From Ovis canadensis (lineage: Eukaryota; Chordata; Mammalia; Artiodactyla; Bovidae), in the NCBI RefSeq assembly GCF_042477335.2, contig NC_091262.1:40893001-40957000 (forward strand): a stretch of 64,000 nt of DNA, read 5' to 3'. A model generated the notes under the pieces. The model was not told the DNA's origin. It made no database searches and saw nothing but the letters and a program-made list of their open reading frames with translations. This document shows positions 1 through 12,337 of this stretch, one piece after another (position 1 is the first letter of the stretch; each line of letters begins with the position of its first letter). A program made the translations under genes and the position numbers.

Positions 1-2425
1 ATTTTGCTAGTTTTTTCTTCTTGATTTTCTGTTGTGGTTGTAGCTATACATTAAGTATATGTTTTCAGATAGAAGTTCAGTGTTTAACATAACTACATGT
101 GCCGGGGTCCAGCCCCGGTGGATCCAGGGAATTCGAAGGGTGGACGGCGTCGGTGTGGAAAGACTTGTTTATTTATTAATATAAGATTAGATTAAGAAAC
201 TATAGTGTAGTAAGAAGATTAAGTGGAGGAAGAGGGCTGAATAGCTTGGTTTACGCGGAAGGCCAATAAAATTCCAGATAAGGAATTTGCACCATCTACG
301 TTGGGCCACCGGCGCCCGCTTGAATATCTAAGGGTGCCTCGCCTTAAGCTCCCTTTCTCGCGGGTCTTAACAGCCGGGGCAAGTAAGTAGACCTGGCGAG
401 CCTCCGCACCCCAGGTGGAGATTCAGCCTGAAGTTAAAAGTAAAGAGCAGAGAGAGGGAAAGGGAGAGAAGAAGAAAGAGAGAGAAAGACACGGGGGGAG
501 CCAGACTCCCAAGAAACCAGGCCGTGAGACTAGTCGAGAAGCTGGTCCGAGAAACTGGTCCGAGAAGCTGGCCCCATCCTTTATTGTTCAGAAGGCCTTT
601 TATACTTTTGATAAAACACGGAGATCAATGGGCAACACAAAATTATGTAGCGTTCCAACCCAGATTGTTTCCGTATATCATTTTGTATACAAAAGGTCTC
701 AGGTGATTTACATTATCTTCTGGCCAAGAGGCTTGTTAACACTTTTTGGCTCTCTTCCTTAATGAATGTTAATTTTGTTTCCCCTGAAGTGTTTTTCTTT
801 AATCTGCATCTCCTTAAAGCATTAAAGTTACATCTCTATAGAACAAAGGTGCAGTGGGATATAACAAAGAAGGTACTTAACTCAAAGATCTAATGTTGCT
901 AATACAAGGTCTACTACTTGTTTTTCTGTATACCAACTATATCTACAAATAAAGGATGTGAAAATTTGGCAGCAAGCATTGATTCAACAAATGAAACTTT
1001 TAATCAGTCCTATTTTAAAGATTTTGACTCCTCGGAAGCTCCTACATTCCTAGGATGTTTTAAGCTTCCTGTGTCTCCTGCGGTCAGGAGGCCTCAAACA
1101 ATCACATGCACAGCTGTACGAGTCCTGCAGGCAGGCTAGAAAGCCATCAGAGGGTTTTTTGGATTGAAACACTCTTTCAAATGCAGAAGACTAAAGCCCT
1201 GAATTGACTTTTTCCAGAAAATGTCAGAAGAATGGAAAAGCAGAGCACAAAAGCCGGCAGATTTTTGTTGGGGTACATGCTTAGGAATTTCCAGAGGGGC
1301 CCCTGAAGTCTGAGCACGCCTTGCGTATGTCAGCTTCCTTCCTCATGACCTTGTCACGGGCGGGATTCCTCACACTGGCTCCCGGCATACATGATTTTCT
1401 CAGGATATAGGCCCAAGTGTTGTAATGTCAAATCCTAGGCTTAGCCCCCTGGATAGTATTTTTTCAGTCATTTGAAGCCTGTGCACTATACTGGTTGATC
1501 CCGTTGTATTTGCCCACCAACAGCTTAGGGCAATTGTTTTTCCTCCAGGCTCTCTCCCGCATTTATTTTTCGTAGACTTGTGATGATGGCCATTGTGAGT
1601 GATGAAATTTGATTTTCCATTGTCATTGTGATTGACATTCCTCTAGCATTTAGGGAATCATAGCAACACGTCCTGTGGTGGAGTTTTCCATTTGTTTTGT
1701 CTTTTTTTTTTCTCCTTAAAGGGTATGATCACAATTTACCTTTGACAATTGGTTCCTGAAAGTCAGCTGTGTTTTGAATTTTTCTCCAATATCCATCCTA
1801 GATATTTCCTCAGGGCAGTTATCACTAACAGAATCCCAGGCCTGGTGAACTGAGGTTCCTTTAGAACCTGTGGTCAAATTTTATTTACAGAAAATATCCA
1901 GAAGATGGCAGCACTTTTTAATGCCCACCTTTGGTTCTTGGGGATGACCAGAGCCTTAGGGAAAGTTTGCTTCCTGGGCAGTGAAACACAGTGGAATGTG
2001 CCTGAGTAAACACGAAAGACCTCGAATGTCAGGTCTTTTCCTCTAAAGCATCACACAAACAGCCGGTCCAGGCTCATCCTTTCAAGGTCCACAGCACACT
2101 GCTGAGGGTGCTTGGGTGCTAGGAGGCTGCACTGTCAGGAACGAGCCTTGAGCTGGGAACCCCAGCATCATGAGAAGACTAGGCTTTCTGAGCCTTGCCT
2201 GCAAATTCCTTGAGGCCTTGATGACACTCACAACCCTGACCCCAACTAGAATGTATGAGACAGTAGACCTTTCAATAGGGTTCAACAAAGAGCACCAGGC
2301 CAGGCTGTGTCGACCACCCCCAGTCTCAAAGTGGGACCCAAGCCTGCTCAGCCTCCAGGGATGGGATAGCATCCTGTGTCAGGGAGGCTGGAGATCATGG
2401 AAAAGGCACTGATTTACTTGCCTTT
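1..2425 (-). repeat. Composite repeat unit A (left array), split by a solo LTR
   Basis: First minus-strand unit of the left array. After removing the LTR at 100-1,387, the sequence runs from an AT-rich flank into an antisense L1 ORF2 3' piece (about 1,540-1,760), then the non-L1 body with the shared landmark near 1,895 (a form of ATGTCCACAAGGCGGCAGCAC), ending around the GATGGGATAGC motif at 2,360. Positions 1-99 and 1,394-1,440 closely match 12,787-12,934, which lacks the LTR. Small ORFs here, such as 2,082-2,372, have no recognisable protein features. Confidence 0.7.
100..1387 (-). mobile_element. Solo LTR of a class II endogenous retrovirus
   Basis: A 1,288-bp element with perfect 7-bp terminal inverted repeats (TGCCGGG at 100, CCCGGCA ending at 1,387). 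It is flanked by a 6-bp target duplication TACATG (94-99 and 1,388-1,393); 6 bp is typical of ERVK/betaretrovirus-like integration. A paralogous sequence at 12,787-12,934 shows the unoccupied site. Minus orientation is inferred from overlapping AATAAA signals on the minus strand (complement of 168-177), about 70 bp before the minus-strand 3' end. No internal proviral genes remain, so this is a product of LTR-LTR recombination. The ORFs at 415-762 and 918-1,139 are on the opposite strand and look spurious. Confidence 0.88.
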
Positions 2426-4000
2426 CTTTAACATCGTGTCGATGCTACAGCACAGCACTGCCGATTTGCCACGTTGCGACCGTTGTCAGTGGACATCACG
2501 GGGTTCAGGTGTCACATTTCTGTGGGGTATGTCTATGGTTGTTTGGACTTTTGCCATAGAATGGTGAGCAGAGTGCTGAGCATAGGGGCCTTCAAAATCA
2601 TATATCTCAGATACACTTTTCTGTGGCTACAAAGAAGGAAGATAGTTAATTTTTGTGGTGTATCTCTTTGAGAAAGAGATTTCTGTGTATAGGGTCAAGA
2701 TACATATTTCTGTGTATACGTGGAAGGAAGAAGGAAGGAAGAGGATCATCCTTGTGCATTATCTGCTCCAGATGTACCTTTCCTGTCTGTGTAGGTACAG
2801 ACCTCCCATTTCATTCACGGCCCTTCAGTCATTTTTTCCTGGAGCCCTGTGTCTGACTTTGAGTCCTCAGAGTCTCTCTTTGGGCTGCAGATCTGTTGAC
2901 TTGCGTGTGTATTTTCACCTTGCCTGGAATGTACCTTGTGCACCGTAGTCTCCTCTGCCTGACTGACTCCCCTTAGTGTTTGATCCTTCAAGGCCCATCC
3001 CTGTGGCTCCCAGGGTCCTAGTTCCCTAATTTCAGTGGTGATTTGTAATGAGTGAGAAATAGTCTGCTGTATATGTGTGCACTTCTTGCTTAAGCTTTAA
3101 CTTCTCGTTGGGGATTTTGTGGTTGTGTGTCTCGGCTACTGGAAGTCGTGCTGGAGGTCTGTTGGGGCGCTTGTGCCTTTTGATCGATGGCTTTCTCAGG
3201 CCAAAGTGGGGGAACGTCGGATCCTCGGCTCAGCAGGACTTGATCACTTTTTTTCAGGCATCCAGAGACTGGCCACGGTACTGGCTGCTGCCGATGTATA
3301 TTCCCACCGAGAGCTCAGGGCGATTCTTTGTCCCCCAGGTTCTGTGCCATATTTATTGTCACAGATTTGTGACGTTGGCCATTGTGAGTGGTAGGATTTG
3401 ATTTCCCATCATCTTTTCGATTGGCATTTCTGCAGCAATTAGGAATGCTGAGCATCTTGTTTGGTGGGGGAGGTTTGGGTTTATGTTTTCTTTTTTTCTT
3501 TTCCTTAAAGTGTATGAGGACAATTTAGCTTTGGGCATTGGCTTCCTGAAAGTCGGCTGTGTTTGGAATTTATTTCTCTGGTGCCGGCCGCAGGACGTTT
3601 CCTGAAGGTGGCTGTCGTTCGCAGAACCCCAGGCCTTCCGAATTGAGGTGCCTGTGAGCAAGAGCGATCAAGTTGAAGTTCCAGAAAATGTCCACAAGGC
3701 GGCAGCACTTTTTCAGGCCCACCTTAGTTCCTGGGGGCAACCAGAGCCTTTGGGCAAAATTGGCTTCCAGGGCTGTGAGATGGAGTGGAATGTGCCTGAG
3801 CAAACAGAAAAGGGCTTGAGTCTCACTACTTTTTCCCCCTAAAGCATCACACAAGCACTGTGTCCAGACTAATCCCTTCAGGGTCCACAGTACACTGCTG
3901 AGGGTGCTTAGATGTTACGATGCAGCACTCTCAGGAAGGAGGCTTGGGCGGGGATCCCCAGCACCAGGGGAAGTTGAACAGGCAGAGTAAATTTCTCAGT
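2426..4000 (-). repeat. Composite repeat unit B (left array)
   Basis: Minus-strand unit. It starts with the minisatellite-like stretch (2,590-2,800, repeats of CAGATTTCTGTGTATA-like words), then antisense L1 3' sequence (about 2,850-3,520, landmark GAATGCTGAGCATCTTG near 3,445), then the body with ATGTCCACAAGGCGGCAGCAC near 3,690. Compared with units D and E it lacks about 400 bp between the body and the next minisatellite. No coding gene recognised. Confidence 0.7.
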
Positions 4001-5760
4001 GCTGCAAATCAAATCCTTGAGGAGTATCTATTAGAGATACAGATTTTTTGTATATATGCAAGAAACGAAGGAAGCAGATAGTCCTTGTGGATTATCTATT
4101 ACAGCTACAGATTTCTATGTATATGATAGGGATAAAGACTTCTTTGTATATGTGCAAGGCGGGAAAAAAGAAAGACAAGGAGGAAGGCAGGAGATAATCC
4201 TTGTGAATCACCTAGTAAAGATTTCTGTGGGTATGTTAGAGATACAGATTTCAGTGCGCATGTGGAAGGAAGGAAGGAAAGAGAACTCTTGTGGATTATG
4301 TATGACAGATACAGATTTCTGTGTATACATTGTACCAACCTCCTAATTCATACCTGGCCCTTTCCTTTTTTTTTTTTTTAAATCTTTGTGTTTGAATCTT
4401 AAGGTCTCTTGTTGTGTGGTAAATTACTTCCCCTGTATGTCTTCTTTTTGTGGAGGAGGGACATCATCTGCTGTGTTTTTTCTATGTTTCTGAGTACACT
4501 AAATATATGATCCTCTAACATCCATCCATGTCTGGACCAATGGCATAAGTTCATAATTTTATGGTGGTTTCTTCATGTATGAGTGAAAGCCTAATGCATG
4601 TGTGTACCACATTTCTTTACGGTTTAATGTTTCAATGGAACGTTTCTTTGGTCTGTGTCTTGGCTGTAGGAAGTAGCCCTGCAATGAACGCTGGGGTGCA
4701 TGTGTCATTTGAATGATGGTTTTTGTTGTAATATAGGCTCAAGTGTGGGTATTAGAATCCTAGACTTAGCTCTCTTGAAATTTTTCGGTGTTGCCTGTGG
4801 AGGCTGAACTTTCTAGGGGCTGTTGCCAATATCCGTTCTCATGGAGCATGCAGGAGAGTTCTATCCTCTCCCATTTACTGTTTGCATACAATCAGGGTGG
4901 CCATTCTGTCAGACAGTATTTGATTACTTGTTGTTTTGATTGGGATTCCTATGGTAATCATTAGGGATGATGAGCCTCTTGTCCTGGGCTATTTGGGGTC
5001 TTTTATTTTATATTTTTTTCCTTAAAGGGCTTGAGGAAAATTTTATCTGTTCCAATTGGTTTCTTGACAGTCGGCTGTGTTTGGAATTTATTTCTACAAT
5101 ACTGGGTGCAGGGCTTTTCCTGAGGGTATCTGTCATTAAGAGCTCCACAGGTCTTGTTAATTGGACGTGCTAGGAAGCAGACATGACTGAAGCAACTTAG
5201 CAGCAGCAGCCACTGCAGGAAGGAATCGTGGCCAACATGTAGTTACAGGAACTGTCCACAAGGAGGAAGCACTCATTCGTGCTCATTGATTCCACATGCA
5301 ACCAGAGCCTTGGGGAAAGTCGGCTTCCTGGGCTCCGAATTAGAGTGGACTGTGCTTGAGCAAACTCCCAAGGGTTTAGGTTTCACTGTTTCTTCCCCCA
5401 AAGCTCCACCCTCCGCCCAGACTCATCCCACCCTGGGGCACTGCTTCCTGCTGAGGGGCCTAAGAGGCTGCACTCTTAGGAAGGAGGCTTCAGCTGGGGA
5501 TGCCAGCACCAGGGGACCTGAATGCTTGGTGACTTCACCTTGGTCCCCTAGGCCTGAGGGTCAGGCCACCATCTTTTGGGTGCACTCTGGATTCTGGTCA
5601 CAGCCAGGGAAAACCAGGCAAAACATTAATAAGAGGTGTCTCAATGAAGGACACTCTGCTGGCCCCAGTCCAGCCATGGGACTCAACACTACCCTGGTTC
5701 CAGGGATCGGATACTATCCCAAATTATGGAGGTCAGTGGGCATAAACTAGGCTTTACTTT
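4001..5760 (-). repeat. Composite repeat unit C (left array)
   Basis: Minus-strand unit: minisatellite with polypurine GGAAGGAAGG stretches (4,020-4,330), antisense L1 3' region (about 4,380-5,050), body landmark near 5,245, ending at the GATCGGATACTATCCC motif near 5,700. The 154-codon ORF at 5,286-5,750 lies wholly in the repeat body and has no recognisable domain; equivalent frames in sibling units are broken, so I do not call it a gene. Confidence 0.7.
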
Positions 5761-7640
5761 TCATTCCTGTTCTTTTCTTTACTCTCATGCTGATGCTATT
5801 TTGAAATATAGCTGATTTGCCTTTTGTGCTTGTCCTCAGTGTACAATGGACTGATTCAGTTATGACATATACATACAGCATATTTGTACTCTTTTGGATT
5901 CTTCTGCCATAGAGGTTATTGAACAAGGTTGAGTAAAGTTCTCTGTGCTGAACATTAGATCCCTGTGGGACATTTACTAGAGTTACAGATGTCTTTTACA
6001 TGTGCAAGGAACCAAGGGAGGAAAGAGTCCTTGTGGATTATCTGTTACAGCTACAGAGCTACAGATGTCTATGTATGTGTTAGAAATGTTTCTGCATGGA
6101 TGTGTATGGTAGGAAGGAAAGAAGGAAATAAACCTTGTAGATTACCTAGTACAGGTACATATTTCTGTGGGTATGTTAGAGATACAGAATTTAGTGCCTG
6201 TGTAGAAGGAAAGAAGGAAGGAGATAATTTTTTCAGATTATCTATTAAACTACCGATTCCTGTCTGTATGTTAGTACTGACTGCCTGATTCATCCCTGGC
6301 CCTTTTCTTTTTCCTTATTTTGGAATTATTTGTGTTAGAATCTCAGAGTCTCTTTTTGTATTGTAAAATATTTCCTGCGGATCTCTTTTTTTAAAAATTT
6401 TACCTCGAAAGGACATCATCTGCTATTTTCTTCCTTTGCTGCTGACTTTATGCTTAGTTTATGATCCTTCAAGGTTCCTCCTTGTGGGAACCACTGGCAT
6501 AATTTCATGGGGTTTTTCAAGTCTGAGTAATAGCCCACTGTATATATGTACCATATTTCTTCAAGATTTAATCTGTCGATGGAACGTATCTTCGGTCTGT
6601 GTCTTGGCTACTGGAAGTAGCCCTGCAGTGAATGTTGGGGTGCATGTCATTTGAATGATGGTTTTTCGTAACATAGGCCCAGGTGTGGATATTAAAATCC
6701 TAGGCTTAGCCCTCTTGAAATTTTTCATTGTTGCCTGTGGAAGCTGTCCCTTCTAGAACCTGTTGCCATTCCATCATTTCTCAGCTCTCTCCCCTATTTA
6801 CACTTTGCATACAGTTAGGATAACCCTTCTCTCAGATGGAATTTGATTACTTGTTGTCATTTTGATTGGTATCCCTCCTGTAATAAATAGGGATGTTGAG
6901 TATCTTGTTTCGTGACCATTTGGTGTTTTTTCCTTTATTTATTTATTTATTTGCTTAAAGGGTGTGAGGAAAATTTACCTGTCACAATTGGGGTTCTTGA
7001 ACGTCAGTTGTGTTTGAAATTTGTGTCTCCAAACCTACTGTAGTACCTTTTCTGACGGCAGCTATCATTAACAGTCCCTCCAGCTTTGTGAATTGGAGAT
7101 GCCAGTAAGCACCTGTGATCAAGTTGTAGTTATAGAAAATGTCCACAAGGCGGCAGTAATTCTTCATGCCCAACACTGGTTCCATATGCGACCAGAGCCT
7201 TCAGGAAAGACGGCTTCCTGGACAGTGAATTAGAGTGGAAGGTGCCTGAGCAAACACCCAAGGGCCTGTGTCTCATTGCTTCTTCCCCCTGAAGCTTCAT
7301 CCATCCCCTCCAGACTCATGCCTACCTAGGGCTACCTACCTACCTGCTGAGGTGCCTAGGAGGCTGTACTCTCAGGAAGGAGGTTTGAAGTGGGGACACC
7401 AGCACCAATAGACCTGGAGTCTAGGTTACTTTTCCAGGGTTTGAGGCCAGATGGTCGACCATCCTTTTGTTGTACTAGGGACTCTTGTCCCAGTCAGAGA
7501 AAACCAGACAGTACTCAGTTAAGGACACCCTGACCAACTGTTCGACCCCATTCCAGAGAAGTCATGGGTTGCAAGGCTGCTCAGACTCCAGGGATGGGAT
7601 AGCAGCCCAAGTCAGGGAGATGGTAGGAAATTAACTAGGT
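5761..7640 (-). repeat. Composite repeat unit D (left array)
   Basis: One of the more complete minus-strand units, about 1.9 kb. It contains the AT-rich start (5,761-5,960), the minisatellite (5,965-6,290), antisense L1 3' sequence (6,300-6,990), the body with ATGTCCACAAGGCGGCAG at 7,140, and a tail ending GGGATGGGATAGCAGCCC near 7,600. No coding feature is supported. Confidence 0.7.
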
Positions 7641-8975
7641 ATTTTCTTTTCTTTAATGCCAATGCTATATGGGAATATAGTTGATTTGCCATTTTTGGTT
7701 GTCATCAGTATACAACCACCTGATTATGTTATGACATATGATTATATACAGCATATCTGTTCTTTTGGGGATTGTTTTGCCCTAGAAGTTATTGCAGAAT
7801 TTCAAGCAAAGTTCCCTGTGCTGCACATCAGATGTTTGTGGAGTATCTGTTAGGTATACAAATTTCTGTGTAGATGTGGGAAGAATGAAGGAAGGAGATA
7901 ACCCTTGCACACTGTCTATTAACAGATATAGATTTCTCTGTAAGAGATGCAGATTTTGTGTTTATGTGGGAGGGAGGAGCAAGGAAGGAGATACTCCTTA
8001 TGGATTATCAATTGAAGATACTGGTTTATTTGCATATGAGGAAGGAAGGAAATAATCCTCATGGATTTTCTATTACAGATACAGATTTCTGTATATACAT
8101 AAGAGATACAGATTTCTTTGTATATGTGAAAGGAAGGAAGGTAGGAAATACTCATTGTGGATTATTTATTACAGATATATTTTCTTGTGTATATGTTAGC
8201 CCTGAATTTCTAATTCATCCCTGGCCCTTCACTGTTTGGGGGGAGGGGGACTTTGAGTTCTCAGAGTCCCTTTGTGTTGTGAGTTAGTTCCTTTGCAACT
8301 CTCTTTTTTCATCTTGCATGGAAGGGAGATAGTATACTATTATCTTTCCCTGACTGGCTGACTTGTTAATGTAAGATTCTTCAAGGTCCGTCCCTGTGGC
8401 ATCAGGGGGCATTGTTTCATAATTTCAGTGACAGTTCTCCATGGTCCATTTTATCCATGTACTGCATCTTTAGCTTTAATCTGTCAGTGGACATTTTCCT
8501 GGGTCTGTGTTTTGCTGTTGTAAGTAGGGCTGCAGTGAATGTTGGGGCATGTGTCTTTTTGAACGGTTGTTTTTAAGATATAAGCCCACGTGGGGGTATG
8601 TCAGATTCTAGGCTTAGTTTTTCTGAAGATCTTTTCTAGCACGCGGAGGCTGTACTTTCTAGGGCTGTTGGCAATCTCCATTCCCACTGATTGTGTCGGG
8701 TAGGTTCCATCACTAGCCAGCTCTCCCCAACATGTATTGTTGCAGACTTGTGAGGATGGCCATTCTGATAGGTTGGATTTAGTTTCTTGTTGTCATTTTG
8801 ATTGGCATTTCTCCTGTAATAATTAGGGATGCTGAGCATATTGTCCTGTGGCAGTTTGGGGTTTTTTTTTCTCTTAAGGGTGTGAAGAGAATTTACCTTT
8901 GCCATTAGCTTCTTGAAAGTTGGTTGTGTTTGTAATTTATTTCTGCAGTATCTGCTTCAGGACCTTTCCTGATGT
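7641..8975 (-). repeat. Composite repeat unit E (left array), truncated
   Basis: Last minus-strand unit of the left array: AT-rich start, minisatellite 7,840-8,200, antisense L1 3' piece 8,240-8,900 (landmark GATGCTGAGCATATTGTCCTG near 8,828). It breaks off in the body at about 8,975, where Bov-type SINE sequence begins. ORFs 7,792-8,055 and 7,958-8,287 are readings of the minisatellite. Confidence 0.68.
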
Positions 8976-8984
8976 GAGTGTGTC

Positions 8985-9310
8985 TGTGTGCTAAGTTGCT
9001 TCAGTTGCGTCCAACTCTTTGTGACCCTATGAACCATAGCCCACCAGACTATTCTGCCCATGGGATTCTCCAGGCAAGAATACTGGAGTGGGTTGCCATG
9101 CCCTCCTACAAGGGATCTTCCTGACACAGGGATTGAACCAGTGTCTTTATGTCTCCTGCATTGGCAGGCAGTTCTTTACCACTAGAATTGGCAACCCACT
9201 CCAGTATTCTTGCCTGGAGAATCCTAGCGACGGGGGAGCCTGGTGGGCTGCCATCTATGGGGTCGCACAGAGTTGGACACGACTGAAGCAACTTAGCAGC
9301 AGCACCACCT
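8985..9310. mobile_element. Inverted (foldback) pair of Bov-A-type SINEs
   Basis: 8,985-9,186 is a Bov-A SINE read on the minus strand (GTCCAACTCTTTGTGACC, then GAATACTGGAGTGGGTTGCC). It runs directly into a plus-strand copy at about 9,187-9,310 (CAACCCACTCCAGTATTCTTG, ending in GTTGGACACGACTGAAGCAA). The arms are complementary and could fold into a hairpin. The short ORFs here are SINE readings. Confidence 0.8.
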
Positions 9311-9885
9311 GGGAAGCCTCAGTAGAATTTTTAAAAGTTATTAACAAACTATAGAAATGATCCCTGAAAGTATAGTCTTAAAAATTTAAATACCCAAAAG
9401 AGTGGCAGATTGGGTGTTTGGTGTCAGGACAAGCAATGCTAAGTCAATAAATCCTAAGGAAATTGTTGCCAAAAAAAAGTCATTAACAACTCACCTAGTC
9501 ATACAGGAAGAGGCTAAGCTGTATCACCAGAGCAAACTGTTAAACCTCAAATGGAATGGCCACACTGAGGCCTGAGATGTGGGAAGTGTCAGTAGACATG
9601 GTGGTCTCACCATGTGCCCCCTTGGCTGTGACTGTATTTGCTCAAGGAACAGCTTTTAGTGGATGGTGGAACTTGGTCCTACCACAAGCCTTCCCTTTAA
9701 AACTGCTCAAAGGTGCAAAACTGAGCCCATCGCCTTGAGTAACATGATAATGCATGTCCCTATAGTTACACTAAGAAGAAAGGGAATAAATATTTCATAA
9801 ATCCTTATCTGTGAAAAAATTGTCAAGTAGACATGTCAAAACTAATTTATTTTACACATCTGAAAATTAAAGAATCATCCTATAA
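9311..9885. other. Unassigned non-array interval
   Basis: I recognise no repeat family or gene here. It has a short plus ORF at 9,556-9,738 (60 codons, starting MATLRPEMWE) without a known domain. The stretch is moderately AT-rich and joins an L1 3' end at about 9,890. It could be an old LTR or DNA transposon that I cannot name. Confidence 0.4.
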
Positions 9886-9889
9886 TTCT

Positions 9890-10180
9890 CCTCATTGTTA
9901 ATTATTTGAGAAATTCAAATCAAAACTTCAATGAGGTACCACCTCAAACTGATCAGAAAGGCCATCACTTAAAAATCTCCAAAGAACAAGTGTTGCAGAG
10001 GGTGTGGAGAAAAGAGAACCCTCCTACACTGTTGGTGGGAATGTAAATTGGGGCAGTCACTGTAGAGAACAGTATGGCGGTTCCACAAAAAAAAACCTAG
10101 AGTTACCATATGATCCAGCAATCCCACTTCTAGCCAAACATCCAGAAACAGCTATAATTCAAAAAGATACATGAAGTTAT
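9890..10180 (+). mobile_element. L1 ORF2 3' fragment
   Basis: Carries the characteristic L1 ORF2 C-terminal coding sequence: AATCAAAACTTCAATGAGGTACC, GGTGTGGAGAAAAGAGAACC and CCAGCAATCCCACTTCTAG. No open frame survives, so it is a dead 5'-truncated copy. Confidence 0.82.
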
Positions 10181-10757
10181 GTGCATACGAGCTGCAGATC
10201 TGACAAAAAACCTTATTCTCACATTTGAGATATCAAATTTGTTTTCACATATTGTCTGCTATATTTAGACTCTTGGTTCATACTCCATGTAACCACATAC
10301 TGTCATAATAAAATCCAATTTGAATTTTAGCCTTATTTTTACAATGTGGCTTCTCTCCAGCAGTGTAGGAACATTCCCCTCTCTCCAAGTCCTGTTTCCC
10401 TAAAGTGACATTTCAAACCTCAAAAACTGTTGATGTGAATATCGATTTCATTCTAGCTCAGTCTGAATAGAGAAGCAAAAAAAATCAGTGGGCCTATGTT
10501 TTCTGTTTTTTTTATGGAGAAAAATGAAACAGAAGAAAAAGTACCTGCTGCTCATGTGCCCTTTGAGTCATTAATCTTTTGCAGGAATTTTATTTTCAAA
10601 TGTGACCTATTACTCATATAACAACAACAGAATTAGGAGAAAATAATTTGAAATGATGGCTTGCTTCTACCTAGAAAATCTAAACCAAAGGAACCAATGG
10701 AAACCATAAAATCAGGTTTCCAAGCTTTTACGAATATTTTAGGTTTGCAAATAACTA
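10130..10757 (+). repeat. Left arm of an inverted duplication (partner 33,766-34,445)
   Basis: The tail of the L1 piece and the following non-repeat DNA match the reverse complement of 33,766-34,445. For example GGTAGAAGCAAGCCATCATT near 33,860 is the reverse complement of sequence near 10,655, and TTTAGGTTTGCAAATAACTAG near 10,740 matches inverted near 33,775. Both arms end next to BovB sequence. No coding capacity is visible. Confidence 0.78.
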
Positions 10758-11735
10758 GTTTCAGTTCAGTTGCTCAATCGTGTCAACTCTTTGCGACCCC
10801 ATGAATCGCAGCACGCCAGGCCTCCCTGTCCATCACCAACAGCCTGAGTCCACCCAAAGGGACGTCCATCGAGTCGGTGAGGCCATCCAGCCATATTATC
10901 CTCTGTCGTCCCCTTCTCCTCTTGCCCCCAATCCCTCCCAGCATCAGACTCTTTTCCAATGAGTCAACTCTTCTCATGAGGTGTCTGAAGTACTGGAGTT
11001 TCAGCTTCAGTCCTTCCAAAGAACACCCAGGACTGGTCTCCTTTAGGATGGACTGGTTGGATCTCCTTGCAGTCCAAGGGACTCTCAAGAGTCTTATCCA
11101 ACACCACAGGTTCAAAAGCATCAATTCTTCGGCGCTCAGCTTTCTTCATAGTCCAACTCTCACGTCCATACATGACCACTGGAAAAACCATAGCCTTGAC
11201 TAGACAGACATTTGTTGGCAAAATGATGTCTCTGCTTTTGAATATGCTATCTAGGTTGGTTATAACTTTCCTTCCAAGGAGTAAGCGTCTTTTAATTTCA
11301 TGGCTGCAGTCACCATCTGCAGTGATTTTGGAGCCCCAAAGGAATAAAACCTGACACTGTTTCCACTGGTTCCCCATTTATTTCCCATGAAGTGATGGGA
11401 CCAGATGCCATGATCTTAGTTTTCTGAATGTTGAGCTTTAGGCCAACTCTTTCACTCTCTTCTTTCACTTTCATCAAGAGGCTTTTTAGTTCCTCTTCAC
11501 TTTCTGCCATAAGGGTGGTGTCATCTGCATATCTGAGGTTATTGATATTTCTCCCGGCAATCTTGATTCCAGCTTGTGCTTCTTCCAGTTCAGCGTTTCT
11601 CATGATGTACTCTGCATAGAAGTTAAAAAAGCAGGGTGACAATATACAGCCTTGATGTACTCCTTTTCCCATTTGGAACCAGTCTGTTGTTCCATGTACA
11701 GTTCTAACTGTTGCTTCTGATTCAGTATTTTAATG
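10758..11735 (-). mobile_element. BovB (RTE) LINE, 5'-truncated, minus strand
   Basis: On the + strand it begins with the BovB 3' end in reverse (CAGTTCAGTTGCTCAATCGTG). It extends through the C-terminal region and RT core; minus-frame ORFs at 10,783-11,124, 10,964-11,377 and 11,310-11,672 give RT residues including NNLRYADDTTLMAES with the YADD catalytic motif. The reading is spread over different frames, so it is defective. It stops inside the RT domain at about 11,735. Confidence 0.92.
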
Positions 11736-11739
11736 GAAT

Positions 11740-12055
11740 ATACTCCATTTAAAGATATTACAAAATCATGGCTATATTTCTCTCTGCTGCATACAATATC
11801 CTATTATTTTTCTTACATTACATATAGTGATTTTTATCTGTTAACCTCTACTGCAGTCTGGCAACGCCTACAACCAAATCCCTCAGGCATCCACCAGTTT
11901 CTGGATTTGTGAGTCTCTTTCTGTTTCATAGGTGGGTTCATGTCTTTTTTTAGATTCTACACAAATGTGATTTCTTGTGGCCGTTTTCTGTGTGTTTCTG
12001 ACAACCTTGCCTTAGTATGAGAATATGTAGATTAATTTTCCTGAAAATATTTATA
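11740..12055 (-). mobile_element. L1 3' end, antisense
   Basis: Reads on the minus strand as the L1 region following ORF2, recognisable on + as TCATGTCTTTTTTTAGATTC (complement of the usual TGGAATCTAAA context) and CTGGATTTGTGAGTCTC. No ORF. Confidence 0.6.
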
Positions 12056-12298
12056 ACTTCAATCAGAATTTTCCATGTTTAATACAGGAAATTATGGGCA
12101 CAGATTTTCATGCATGAAACATGAAATTTGTCATATTTCTTGGAGGAAATTATGGACACATTTTCCTGCATGAAGTATGATATTTTCCAAATTTTGTACA
12201 GGAAAATGTGGCTGTAGATTTTCCTGTATTAAGTATGAAATTTTCCATATTTCATGCAAGAAAATATTTGTACATATAAAATATGGAAAATAAATCTT
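12055..12298. repeat. Minisatellite with TTTCATGCATGAAA-type palindromes
   Basis: Roughly four diverged units of about 60 bp, each with an ATTTTCATGCATGAAAC / TTTTCCTGCATGAAGTATG core followed by GAAATTTTCCATATTT. It is clearly related to the arrays at 24,410-24,960 and 26,215-26,525. AT-rich, no coding. Confidence 0.72.
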
Positions 12299-12337
12299 CA
12301 GAGTGAACTCCTTTGGACTCATTCTTTAAAGAAAATC

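Noticed and set aside
415..762. 115-codon plus ORF inside the solo LTR, reminiscent of LTR-encoded proteins
   Set aside because: The LTR is read on the opposite strand, the composition is low-complexity Lys/Glu/Arg-rich, and no protein family is recognisable.
5286..5750. 154-codon plus ORF in unit C
   Set aside because: No domain is recognised, and it is not preserved in units A, B, D or E.
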